A stretch of 8,342 nt of DNA from Promethearchaeota archaeon (GCA_004524515.1 SDNV01000118.1:1-8342), one strand, 5' to 3'. Positions 1-7,140 are shown, counted from the first letter of the stretch. The notes: generated by a model not told the origin, from the letters alone. Translations and numbers: made by a program.

Positions 1-120
1 GAAGCTTTTAAATTTAGACTAGTAGAAAAATCTAAAGGATATTGTGCTTTTATACGAGGTTCAAAATTCTCATTGACTTCTAAAATAATTGTTCCTTTCA
101 CGCTTAATCACTTGGGATAA
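1..120 (+). CDS. C-terminal fragment of an unrecognised protein
   Basis: Frame 1 is open from the first base to a TAA at 118-120 and encodes 39 residues that end in FTLNHLG. The fragment is rich in Lys, Ile, Phe and Ser, like the other proteins in the window, and T-rich tracts follow its stop as expected at the end of an archaeal transcript. The 5' part of the gene lies outside the window. No motif is recognisable in this piece, so I assign no function. It could be a chance open frame, but 40 codons without a stop in such AT-rich DNA, plus the downstream T-tracts, favour a real gene end. Confidence 0.5.
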   Translation, partial: EAFKFRLVEKSKGYCAFIRGSKFSLTSKIIVPFTLNHLG

Positions 121-176
121 TAAAAAACTATTCCTTTTCTTTCTCTATTGATAATAATAATTATAACCACATTTAA

Positions 177-192
177 TTTTTTTATCTTTTTT
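177..192 (+). terminator. Oligo(T) terminator after the partial plus-strand gene
   Basis: Seven T (177-183) and six T (187-192) are separated by ATC, about 57 bp after the stop of the partial gene. Archaeal RNA polymerase terminates at such U-rich stretches without needing a hairpin. The placement between two convergent genes fits, but T-runs are common in DNA this AT-rich. Confidence 0.4.
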
Positions 193-251
193 GATTCAAC
201 AATGAATTTAAAGCAAATTTGGAGAATTCATCTTCTTAGAGCAGATTATTC

Positions 252-258
252 AAAAAAA
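252..258 (-). terminator. Oligo(T) terminator after the amidohydrolase gene
   Basis: A run of seven A on the plus strand reads as seven T on the minus strand, about 83 bp beyond the amidohydrolase stop codon. This is the clearest T-run for minus-strand transcription in the 220-bp convergent spacer (121-340), which otherwise shows no gene or repeat. Confidence 0.3.
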
Positions 259-340
259 GTAGCATTTTTCAATCTGTTTATTTAAATATTATACATAATC
301 AATACAAATAATTAAAATAATTAAATTAAGAAGATTTTGA

Positions 341-1888
341 TCAAAAAACTTGAGCTAAACATTCAAAGGTCTTATTAATATCTGTGGCTAAATAGGATTG
401 TTTAAAAATAGATGCAAAAAATGCGCGATCTTCTGGATTAAAATATTTATATCCAAATTTTTTCCATTCGTTATCTGGCCCTAATGGCGCTAAAAGAGAA
501 ATTGAATTATCTTCGAGAAGTTTAGTGAAATAGAGGGGGATTTCTTCATTCGTATTCTTTTTTATTACGTTTAGAAAGATATTTTCGTTGAATTGATTCC
601 AATTTTCATTAAATTGCATACAAAAGCTCTTAATATCAATCGTACCCATGGTAATTAATTTAGCTAATGCTTCAATAGCAGTATTATATGCACTAAATTT
701 ATTTTGATCCATATTAGGATTGGAAATTATCGTACTTGGTAATCTTTTAGCATCTTTTTTAATTTGAGGCAAATTATATTCGGGTAAAACTCTGATTTGA
801 TTCAATCCAAGTATATTTTTAGTGTCCTGTAAAGTTCCTCCCGTATCAAAAAATTGTCTATTTATTATATAAATCATTAATTTCTCCGCATGAACATCTC
901 CGAAATAAGGGTAATCCGAAGCAAAAAGCACATATTCAGACCAGTCGCGACCATCAACATTAATTTTATTATTATTTTTAAACCAATTTCGAAAATCCAT
1001 AAAAAAATTCCCGGCCCCTTCTCCGTGAAGCATAGAAAGATCTCCATAGGTATTTGGCTGAACGATTGTATTGTATACTTCATGATCGCCGATATTTCCT
1101 TGAGCAAAATGAGCAATTATCACTTTAAAATGCGGCAATAAAGTAGGGTGTTTCGATTTTAAAATATTTCTAGTTTGTTCGATTAATCTACCAATTTTCA
1201 ATATTGAGCCTTTTCCTCTCGTATCAAAAATAACGGGCATGGAATATTTAGTAGCTTCTATAAGAACATTTATAGCGGATTCTGAGTAAATATTATCAAT
1301 CCACCCCTCTGAACGAGGATGAAGTTTTAATCCTCTCAAGCCTAAAACTTCTCTCATGTATCTAACTTCATTAACTGCTTTTTCACCTTCCATCGGGTCA
1401 CAGCGCCCATACCCGATTAATTTCATGGAAAATGGGAAGCGTGTTGTAAATCGGGAAACATTTATATTACTTGCTCGGTATAATGCTTCTGGTTGTTTAT
1501 CACGGAATACATCTTGAAATGGAAAACACACTCCTTGGTCAATAAACGTATAAAATTTTGATTTTTCTTTTAGATCAGAATGGCTCTGCTTCAATTTTTC
1601 TAAGGCAATATATAAATTATCTGTAAATGGATATGGGTTAAATGACCATGAGATAGTCGTTCTTTTACCATTAATATTCGTCGTAAAAGATTGCTCTCCA
1701 GATTTTTCCCACTCTGCTTTAATTTTTCCCTGAACATTTCCCCAGAAGTCAAATGTTCCCGATCCCGGAGCTAGAGGATTCATCATAGTTGCGCCATCTA
1801 CATCTTGTCCTAAATGAGAATGAGCATCGATAACAAAGATATTATCCATCTGTTTCTTTCCATCTTGTTCTATTACTGCCGTTAACAT
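341..1888 (-). CDS. Amidohydrolase-superfamily protein (amidohydrolase_2-like) with C-terminal extension
   Basis: This 515-residue protein is probably a cytosolic metal-dependent hydrolase or decarboxylase of the amidohydrolase_2 type; its substrate is unknown. The barrel hallmarks occur in order: DAHSH (His23, His25), GLKLHP (Lys188, His190), VIIAHF (His260), FASDYP (Asp325), and a closing ILGLNQIRVL at 359-368. The strand-5 position, usually His as in 'PVxxHxG', reads PVIFDTRG, placing Asp222 where a metal-binding His is expected. Residues 26-160 are longer than usual between the first motif and the barrel core. About 145 residues follow the barrel (370-515), are rich in Asn, Phe and Lys, and match nothing I recognise. 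The ATG at 1888 has AGGG 6 nt upstream and a TATA-like box about 41 bp upstream. A second ATG at 1849 (Met14, just before the first motif) is an alternative start. No signal peptide or membrane segment is evident. Confidence 0.85.
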   Translation of the reverse strand: MLTAVIEQDGKKQMDNIFVIDAHSHLGQDVDGATMMNPLAPGSGTFDFWGNVQGKIKAEWEKSGEQSFTTNINGKRTTISWSFNPYPFTDNLYIALEKLKQSHSDLKEKSKFYTFIDQGVCFPFQDVFRDKQPEALYRASNINVSRFTTRFPFSMKLIGYGRCDPMEGEKAVNEVRYMREVLGLRGLKLHPRSEGWIDNIYSESAINVLIEATKYSMPVIFDTRGKGSILKIGRLIEQTRNILKSKHPTLLPHFKVIIAHFAQGNIGDHEVYNTIVQPNTYGDLSMLHGEGAGNFFMDFRNWFKNNNKINVDGRDWSEYVLFASDYPYFGDVHAEKLMIYIINRQFFDTGGTLQDTKNILGLNQIRVLPEYNLPQIKKDAKRLPSTIISNPNMDQNKFSAYNTAIEALAKLITMGTIDIKSFCMQFNENWNQFNENIFLNVIKKNTNEEIPLYFTKLLEDNSISLLAPLGPDNEWKKFGYKYFNPEDRAFFASIFKQSYLATDINKTFECLAQVF

Positions 1889-1924
1889 CTTTTACCCTAT
1901 GTTTATTTTCTTAATTTTAAAAGA

Positions 1925-1934
1925 TATTTATAAA
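1925..1934 (-). promoter_or_regulatory. TATA-like box upstream of the amidohydrolase gene
   Basis: On the minus strand this reads TTTATAAATA, a good archaeal TATA match centred about 41 bp before the ATG at 1888. Transcription starting about 25 bp downstream would give a leader of roughly 16 nt that contains the AGGG ribosome-binding candidate. This favours the 1888 start and an independent promoter in the 68-bp gap, rather than dependence on the upstream ligase gene. Confidence 0.4.
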
Positions 1935-1956
1935 TTTTAAATAAAACTTAAATTTT

Positions 1957-3648
1957 TTACTCTCTCATTTCTTTGGGAAGTGTTAATACTCCTGTTAATG
2001 GGTTATTTAAAGGATCCTGGCAATATTCTATGGTGAAATAAATCAAATCATATAAAATATTAGGATTTTCTCCATTTTTTATTTTATAATCATATAATGA
2101 TAATTGATATTCTGCTTCGGTGATGGGTGGTTCTGCATATGACACATTTCCAAAGACAGACTGAAGTAATGGTTTCATAAAGGGAGAGTATAAAAAACCA
2201 AGCTCCAATAATTCTTCCTTTAAATAAAAAAACATTCTCTGAACGGCCTGAATCATATACCTTACAGGCTTATCTTCTGGTCCTAAATATTGCTCAGCAA
2301 ATTCGGGATCGTATTGTGCAAGTTGGTCTCGGGTAAGATTTTGAGGGCGAAATAATGAGATTAATCCTCTTTCAATAGCTGTTTTTCTATTATATGCTAT
2401 TGTTTCACTCCCTGCATCTGGAACCCAGGTACCTCTTGCGAGAAGCTTTCTAGCTTTATAGCATAATGTCTGTATTAATAATGCTATTCCAATACGTCTG
2501 CAAATTGAGATCTGAGCATCACTAATTCTCACTTCTACTGTGCCCCAATCCGTAAAGGGAAAAACATCTTGAAATCTACCATCTTCCATACTTGCTTTTT
2601 GGACAACTTGAAGAAAGTAATTTTGAGCATTTTCATCTGATGAGGTCAAATAAGGAATAAAATGCTTAGGATCATTGTTGCTTAACATAGAAGTATTATA
2701 TTTCAATCTTAATGACCGCACACAATTAGGCGCAGTTATTCGATTGTTGACAATTTTTACTACATCAGTAGGTTTATTGTTTAAGATAGGCGAATTACAT
2801 GTAAGAGCAATTATATGAGGGATAAAATTTCTTATCATACAATAGGCTTGAACTTTTTCTAATTCTGACTGAAATGAACCAATATGAGAATGGTCTGCTT
2901 GACTTAATCCTCGCATATATTCCTTAGCAGCGGGATTTATCGCAGAAGCAATGATATGTAAATCAGAGGGTAATGTATTTTTTGCCAAGAGAAATAATGT
3001 TGAAGCCCAGTAAGCGAGTTCTTCTACATATTCACAAGGAGGGGTTACCAATTCAAGAATATAAGTCACTGCTGTGACATTGCCATCTCGACCAAATGTA
3101 TCAATATCAACTGCCACTCCACTAGGTAAGTGATATCGAATATCCATTACATATCCTTTTTCGATATCTTCTTTTCCATAAGGCCTTGCTAGTACTTTTT
3201 GCCTAATATAATCCGGAACTGGGAGAAAATCCTCTCTTCCTTCATATAAAATTTGATCCATGATTTTAATGGCATCTTTTACAATTTCTTTCATTCTATA
3301 AACCATCTCCGCTCCATCGGGATAATTTCCATAATCATCCGCTACGATTAATTCCATCTCAATTCCATGTGTAAAGGGTAATGGTGTCCAATTTTGAATA
3401 TCTGCCAAAATCTCAGCCCAACTTCTTTCATATGGCCAGGAATGTATTTCTCTATAATCCATTCCAAGAAATAAATTATCACCAGAACGATCAATTGGAT
3501 TGCCGATTGAGATTGCTGACGCTGACCCAGAAATTTGGCTTTTTGCGTGAGCCTGGGAAAAAATAGGATTATTACTGCTTTTTTTATCTTTTTTGCTTTT
3601 CTTTTTCTCTTTTTTTTGCTTTTTCTTCTTTTTTTTGTCTTTCGCCAT
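1957..3648 (-). CDS. GCS2/YbdK-type carboxylate-amine ligase (glutamate-cysteine ligase-like)
   Basis: Members of this family couple ATP hydrolysis to joining a carboxylate with an amine, classically glutamate with cysteine. Motifs occur in the family order: HGIEMELIVAD (94-104, acidic pair Glu97/Glu99), LELVTPPCE (198-206), ADHSHIGSF (251-259), FIPHIIALTCNSP (275-287), GTVEVRISD (369-377), and YNRKTAIERGL (419-429). They align well with E. coli YbdK blocks such as GTVEVRVMD and GQHVHVG, so the active site looks intact. At 563 residues it is much longer than the roughly 370-420 usual for YbdK-like proteins. The excess is a lysine-rich tail (16 Lys in the first 23 residues), an approximately 100-residue stretch between the first two motifs, and a C-terminal region of about 130 residues. 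A GGGA ribosome-binding candidate lies 8 nt before the ATG. The substrate is not predictable; a true glutathione or gamma-glutamylcysteine role is possible but unproven. Confidence 0.85.
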   Translation of the reverse strand: MAKDKKKKKKQKKEKKKSKKDKKSSNNPIFSQAHAKSQISGSASAISIGNPIDRSGDNLFLGMDYREIHSWPYERSWAEILADIQNWTPLPFTHGIEMELIVADDYGNYPDGAEMVYRMKEIVKDAIKIMDQILYEGREDFLPVPDYIRQKVLARPYGKEDIEKGYVMDIRYHLPSGVAVDIDTFGRDGNVTAVTYILELVTPPCEYVEELAYWASTLFLLAKNTLPSDLHIIASAINPAAKEYMRGLSQADHSHIGSFQSELEKVQAYCMIRNFIPHIIALTCNSPILNNKPTDVVKIVNNRITAPNCVRSLRLKYNTSMLSNNDPKHFIPYLTSSDENAQNYFLQVVQKASMEDGRFQDVFPFTDWGTVEVRISDAQISICRRIGIALLIQTLCYKARKLLARGTWVPDAGSETIAYNRKTAIERGLISLFRPQNLTRDQLAQYDPEFAEQYLGPEDKPVRYMIQAVQRMFFYLKEELLELGFLYSPFMKPLLQSVFGNVSYAEPPITEAEYQLSLYDYKIKNGENPNILYDLIYFTIEYCQDPLNNPLTGVLTLPKEMRE

Positions 3649-3707
3649 TTAAACTATCCCTTTTCTATTGAAACATTTTTTATTATTTTTGTGTATTCTC
3701 TTCTTTC

Positions 3708-3716
3708 ATTATAATT
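3708..3716 (-). promoter_or_regulatory. Possible TATA box for the carboxylate-amine ligase gene
   Basis: On the minus strand this reads AATTATAAT, about 64 bp before the ATG at 3648 within a 105-bp gap. Initiation about 25 bp downstream would leave a leader of roughly 38 nt that includes the GGGA ribosome-binding candidate. The match is weak because the whole gap is AT-rich. Confidence 0.25.
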
Positions 3717-3753
3717 AAAATCTATTTAATAATACTTTTTGTTTTAATTAAAC

Positions 3754-5604
3754 TTAAATTAACGACAATGTAAATGTTTTAAAAATTTCATAATTATTTA
3801 TAAATTCATAAGACAGGATTAAATTAACTAATTCACATTTAGGCGATGAAAATAGTTGTTTTAAATGTTCTTCTGTTTTCCCGCCTTTAAATAAAGAATT
3901 ATCATACTTTATATTGACATTATTTCCAAGCTTTTTATCGATTTTCGTCAAAAAGCTTTGAGCTACTTCTTGATCTGAAGATATAATTATGGTTGGTTTC
4001 CCTAAATAGGGAATAAAATCTAAATTAAGTATTAATATTTTATTTGGCTTGGTATTGAATTTGGAAATCAATCCAAATTGATTCAAGGTATTGTTCATTA
4101 TATTTATTTCAGAGGGGCTATGATTATCTTTTGAAGGATAAATATAATATGCTATCGTTTTATTATCATTATATTTTAAATCTGTATATACTCTGTCAAT
4201 AAGAGGAAATATGCTAAAATCATAACTGAATAAGGACATGAATATTATATCAAAATTGAAATCTTTTACTAAAATATTATGGCTTAAATTTCCTCCCATC
4301 ATCGAAAATTGTTTTATATTTTCATTGAGACTTGACACATATGTGTTGAATATATAATATTGAGAAAAAACAGGAACAGGGTCAAATCTTATTCTAGTCT
4401 CATCAACCATTTTATATATTAAATCAAATATTTCTTCTGCTATCTTATCTTTAGCTTCCCTTAAATTAAAACCAATCAATAGGTTATCAGCTGCCTTAGT
4501 TGAATCCAGTTCAGCTAATAATGCTATGCAATCTTTATAAATTTTATATGCTGGATTTTTATAATTTTTTTCAGATAAATTTAATTCAGTAGATTTTTCG
4601 ATGGTATTAATAATATGTCTTAAAATTTCATTAGCTTTTGAATTATTCTTATCATAAACTTCTTTAATTATATTAATCAAGATTTTTACTCTTAACAATT
4701 CATTAGCAATTATCTGAGAAATCTTGACAGCAATATCTACGTTTATTTTCATAATTCTACCTATGATATTGCTCATAAACTGTTCTCTCTGAGAAATATC
4801 GTCAATTAAAAACGCAATTCTGGGGACCTGTTCGGGATCAACATTAATTTGATCCAAAGCCAAATTCTTGATTAACTCAATCCTCTTCTCATTCTTGGCT
4901 AAATTCTTAACAATTTCAATAGTACCATTTAAATCAAATTTAGCATATGCTCTTATTAAATTATAATATAGCGTTAATTTTTCTTTCTCATCTGAAATCT
5001 CTAGTGCTAATTCTAATGCTCTAACTGGATTTTTATGATATATATATCCTTTTGCAATATTACTAATACTTTTATCAATGTCCTTTAATTTAACATCTGA
5101 ATTAGTATTAGTGCTATATTTCTCTCTCATCAAATTTAATTGTTTTTCGGCATGTTTTAATTCTTTAGAAGAGTATTCAAAAATATAATTTTCTGGATTG
5201 AAATTAGCCGTTTCCATTGAGAATGTGATAGAATTTCTGCTAAGTATCTCTTTAATCTGACTTTTAGATATTTGTTCTCTAACTTTTTTGACTTTTACTG
5301 TATATTCTACCCTCTTTAACCAATTCACATTAAAAGTGAGTGTTCCATATCCATCTACGGTTGGAATCAATTTGATATCAAGATTTTTCATTTCTCCTGG
5401 TCTAAAATGAATTTCTTCATCTAATTCTTTTGGAATATTAATCTCGATATTTTCCCCTTCAAAATCAAACTTAAATTTTTCGTCATTATTGAAAGAATTT
5501 ATCGCTTGAAAACCTATGAGATTGTCAATGGAAGGGATCAGTAAATTCTGTGGAAATTTTGTGAATATTATTGAAATTGCTTTACCTTGTTCTGGTACCG
5601 ACAT
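3754..5604 (-). CDS. Large multidomain protein of unknown function: beta-sandwich, helical repeats, alpha/beta C-terminus
   Basis: I do not recognise this 616-residue protein. Residues 8-110 look like an immunoglobulin-like beta-sandwich, with alternating strands and segments such as FRPGEMKNLDIKLIP and GYGTLTFNVNWL. Residues 111-180 are charged and probably helical. Residues 186-320 hold about four helical-hairpin units of roughly 31-34 residues. The units begin near 194, 227, 258 and 291, and three are preceded by a similar hinge (KFD, NVD, NVD), as in TPR- or HEAT-like solenoids. More helices follow to about 400. From 450 to 616 hydrophobic strands (DIIFMSLF, KTIAYYIYP, KILILNLDF, KPTIIISSD) alternate with helices, suggesting a Rossmann-like fold. 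No catalytic, nucleotide-binding or membrane motif is clear. The N-terminus lacks a signal peptide, so it is probably cytosolic, perhaps a scaffold. AAGGT about 8 nt before the ATG may serve as the ribosome-binding site. Confidence 0.75.
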   Translation of the reverse strand: MSVPEQGKAISIIFTKFPQNLLIPSIDNLIGFQAINSFNNDEKFKFDFEGENIEINIPKELDEEIHFRPGEMKNLDIKLIPTVDGYGTLTFNVNWLKRVEYTVKVKKVREQISKSQIKEILSRNSITFSMETANFNPENYIFEYSSKELKHAEKQLNLMREKYSTNTNSDVKLKDIDKSISNIAKGYIYHKNPVRALELALEISDEKEKLTLYYNLIRAYAKFDLNGTIEIVKNLAKNEKRIELIKNLALDQINVDPEQVPRIAFLIDDISQREQFMSNIIGRIMKINVDIAVKISQIIANELLRVKILINIIKEVYDKNNSKANEILRHIINTIEKSTELNLSEKNYKNPAYKIYKDCIALLAELDSTKAADNLLIGFNLREAKDKIAEEIFDLIYKMVDETRIRFDPVPVFSQYYIFNTYVSSLNENIKQFSMMGGNLSHNILVKDFNFDIIFMSLFSYDFSIFPLIDRVYTDLKYNDNKTIAYYIYPSKDNHSPSEINIMNNTLNQFGLISKFNTKPNKILILNLDFIPYLGKPTIIISSDQEVAQSFLTKIDKKLGNNVNIKYDNSLFKGGKTEEHLKQLFSSPKCELVNLILSYEFINNYEIFKTFTLSLI

Positions 5605-5634
5605 TATGAAACCTTATCATAGTTTAAGTGATAA

Positions 5635-5644
5635 TTTATATTTT
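5635..5644 (-). promoter_or_regulatory. Possible TATA box for the 616-residue protein gene
   Basis: On the minus strand this reads AAAATATAAA, centred about 35 bp before the ATG at 5604, which would give a very short leader. A second candidate containing TTATAG lies about 20 bp further upstream. The rest of the 239-bp gap up to the cis-prenyltransferase gene shows no other gene. Confidence 0.3.
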
Positions 5645-5843
5645 GAAAAATGCACTATAATTTCTGCTATTAATTACTAATGCTTGAAATTTTATTTTCT
5701 TTCTTTTTACAAAATTAATCTAATTAATTGATTTTAAGTTTATCCATTTTTCTAATGTGGTTTTTTGATTAGTAATTAGAATAATCACATATAGAAATTA
5801 ATATAATATAGAAAATAGTAAATTTAGGTCAAGATTGTTAAGT

Positions 5844-6677
5844 TTATTTGCCTTTACGCCGATTTCTTTTTATATAATCATTTAAATCTTCTAAAAGCAT
5901 TTCATCATTATACTCTGGCCAAAGATCATTTCTAAATTTAAACTCCGCATAGGATGCATCCCAAAGTAAAAATCCAGAAAGTCTCATTCCATCATCCATT
6001 CCTGTTCTAATGAGATAGTCAAGTTCAGGAAAATTCTTAGTATATAGGTGTTCTTTAATTAGTGTTCGGTCAATGCTATTAACTTCAATTTTTTCATTAA
6101 TAATTTTTTTTACTGCATCGACGATTTCTGCCTGTCCATCGTACATAATTAGTACATTTATAAATGCTTTGTCATGTTCCTTAGTATAATCAATTAATTC
6201 ATCAATTTTATCTCTTACATCTTGAGGTAATAATTCCAGTCTTCCAATTACATTAAATCTTACTTTTTGTTCGGTAACAATAGGCTCTTTCTTAACAGTT
6301 TCAACCGCAATTTTTATGATTTTATAGATATAATCAAGTTCTTCTTGTGTGCGTTTTACAGCATTTTCTAAGGAAAGAGCATATAAACTTAGATATTTAA
6401 TTCCTGCGTTAAAACATGAAACTAATATTTTTTTTACAACTTCATACCCACGAAAATGCCCCATATTTCTTGAGATATTGTTTTTCTTTGCATATCTTCT
6501 ATTCCCATCCGGCACAATTCCAACATGTTTTGGTAATTTTTCTCGGGGAAGTTGTTTTAATTGTTCTAACCAGTAATTTTCATCAGCCTGAGGGTCAAAT
6601 TGTTTAGAGATTAAATTTTTTTTCAATTTTTTTAAATGATCTATTTTTTCAACACCCGATAAGATGTTATTTTTCAA
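5844..6677 (-). CDS. uppS: Archaeal cis-prenyltransferase (polyprenyl diphosphate synthase, UppS family)
   Basis: This enzyme adds isopentenyl diphosphate units in cis to an allylic diphosphate, giving the polyprenyl (dolichol-type) carrier for glycan transfer; archaeal members typically prime with geranylgeranyl diphosphate. Family blocks are present in order: HVGIVPDGNRRYAKK (51-65, catalytic Asp57), GHFRGYEVV (73-81), IKYLSLYALSLEN (93-105), FNVIGRLELLP (141-151), LIRTG (222-226), MRLSGFLLWDASYAEF (231-246), and LWPEY (252-256). Arg224, Arg232 and Glu245 correspond to E. coli Arg194, Arg200 and Glu213. The 277-residue length is typical apart from about 50 extra Lys-rich N-terminal residues. 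The Trp of ENWxR is lost, YGGR reads YDGQ, and the loop between RTG and RLS is two residues longer than in E. coli. The start codon is TTG with no convincing ribosome-binding site. The next ATG is at Met72, beyond Asp57, and an in-frame TAG lies upstream, so TTG (or the TTG at codon 18) is the only sensible choice. Confidence 0.93.
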   Translation of the reverse strand: MKNNILSGVEKIDHLKKLKKNLISKQFDPQADENYWLEQLKQLPREKLPKHVGIVPDGNRRYAKKNNISRNMGHFRGYEVVKKILVSCFNAGIKYLSLYALSLENAVKRTQEELDYIYKIIKIAVETVKKEPIVTEQKVRFNVIGRLELLPQDVRDKIDELIDYTKEHDKAFINVLIMYDGQAEIVDAVKKIINEKIEVNSIDRTLIKEHLYTKNFPELDYLIRTGMDDGMRLSGFLLWDASYAEFKFRNDLWPEYNDEMLLEDLNDYIKRNRRKGK

Positions 6678-7005
6678 TTTTGTATAGGTTGCAGATGTCC
6701 TTGTGCTGATTCTTAATATTAACTAATAAAAAATTAAATCTAAACTTTACTAATTTTCAGAGTATATTTAATGTTAATGTTAATTACATAAAAATATATT
6801 TAATATTTATGTTTATTTATTACTCTAAGATTGACAAGTGCTCTCAGAATTATTTTTTTAGTTATCCTACTAATCTATACTTTTAAAACTGTTTTTCTTA
6901 ACCAAGATATAGTCATAAAATCGATTATATTTTTATTAAAATTATCAGTTATCAATCATAACTTAATTTTATTTACTAATTTTAATTAATTAAAGATTGT
7001 AAACA

Positions 7006-7019
7006 TTTAATCGATTAAA
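7006..7019. repeat. 14-bp perfect palindrome, possible operator
   Basis: TTTAATCGATTAAA is a perfect inverted repeat centred on CG, 182 bp before the HMG-CoA synthase start and about 110 bp before its TATA box. Its AATCGATT core occurs once more at 6919-6926. A dimeric helix-turn-helix regulator could bind such a site, but palindromes are easy to obtain in AT-rich DNA. Confidence 0.3.
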
Positions 7020-7128
7020 CATGGGATATCTGAAGAAAAGCTTTATAATCTAAAGCGGATTAACTATTTTAATTAGATTTTTTCAAAAAAAAACTGTGTA
7101 TGTCAAAAAATTTATGATTTAAAATTAA

Positions 7129-7140
7129 TTTTATATAATT
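7129..7140 (+). promoter_or_regulatory. TATA box for the HMG-CoA synthase gene
   Basis: TTTTATATAATT is a near-ideal archaeal TATA box, preceded by an A-rich stretch that could act as the TFB-recognition element. Initiation about 25 bp downstream (around 7160) would give a leader of roughly 40 nt, enough to carry the ribosome-binding site at 7187-7194. Confidence 0.5.

Noticed and set aside
890..1141. Plus-strand open frame of 83 codons inside the amidohydrolase gene
   Set aside because: It lies antisense to the conserved motif region of a clear gene, has no ribosome-binding site, and its translation has no recognisable motif.
5719..5780. Inverted repeat TCTAATTA ... TAATTAGA in the gap between the cis-prenyltransferase and the 616-residue protein gene
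   Set aside because: The arms are eight A/T-dominated bases about 46 bp apart, as expected by chance in this composition.
6349..6607. Two overlapping plus-strand open frames of 63-75 codons
   Set aside because: Both are antisense to the conserved N-terminal motifs of the cis-prenyltransferase and have no independent support.
6771..6784. Tandem ATGTTA repeat in the divergent spacer, considered as a direct-repeat array
   Set aside because: It has only two copies of six bases, with no further units nearby; it is not CRISPR-like and not clearly regulatory.
7021..7053. Ten-codon ATG-led frame upstream of the HMG-CoA synthase, considered as a leader peptide
   Set aside because: It lies upstream of the likely TATA box, so it would not be in the mRNA leader, and it has no ribosome-binding site.
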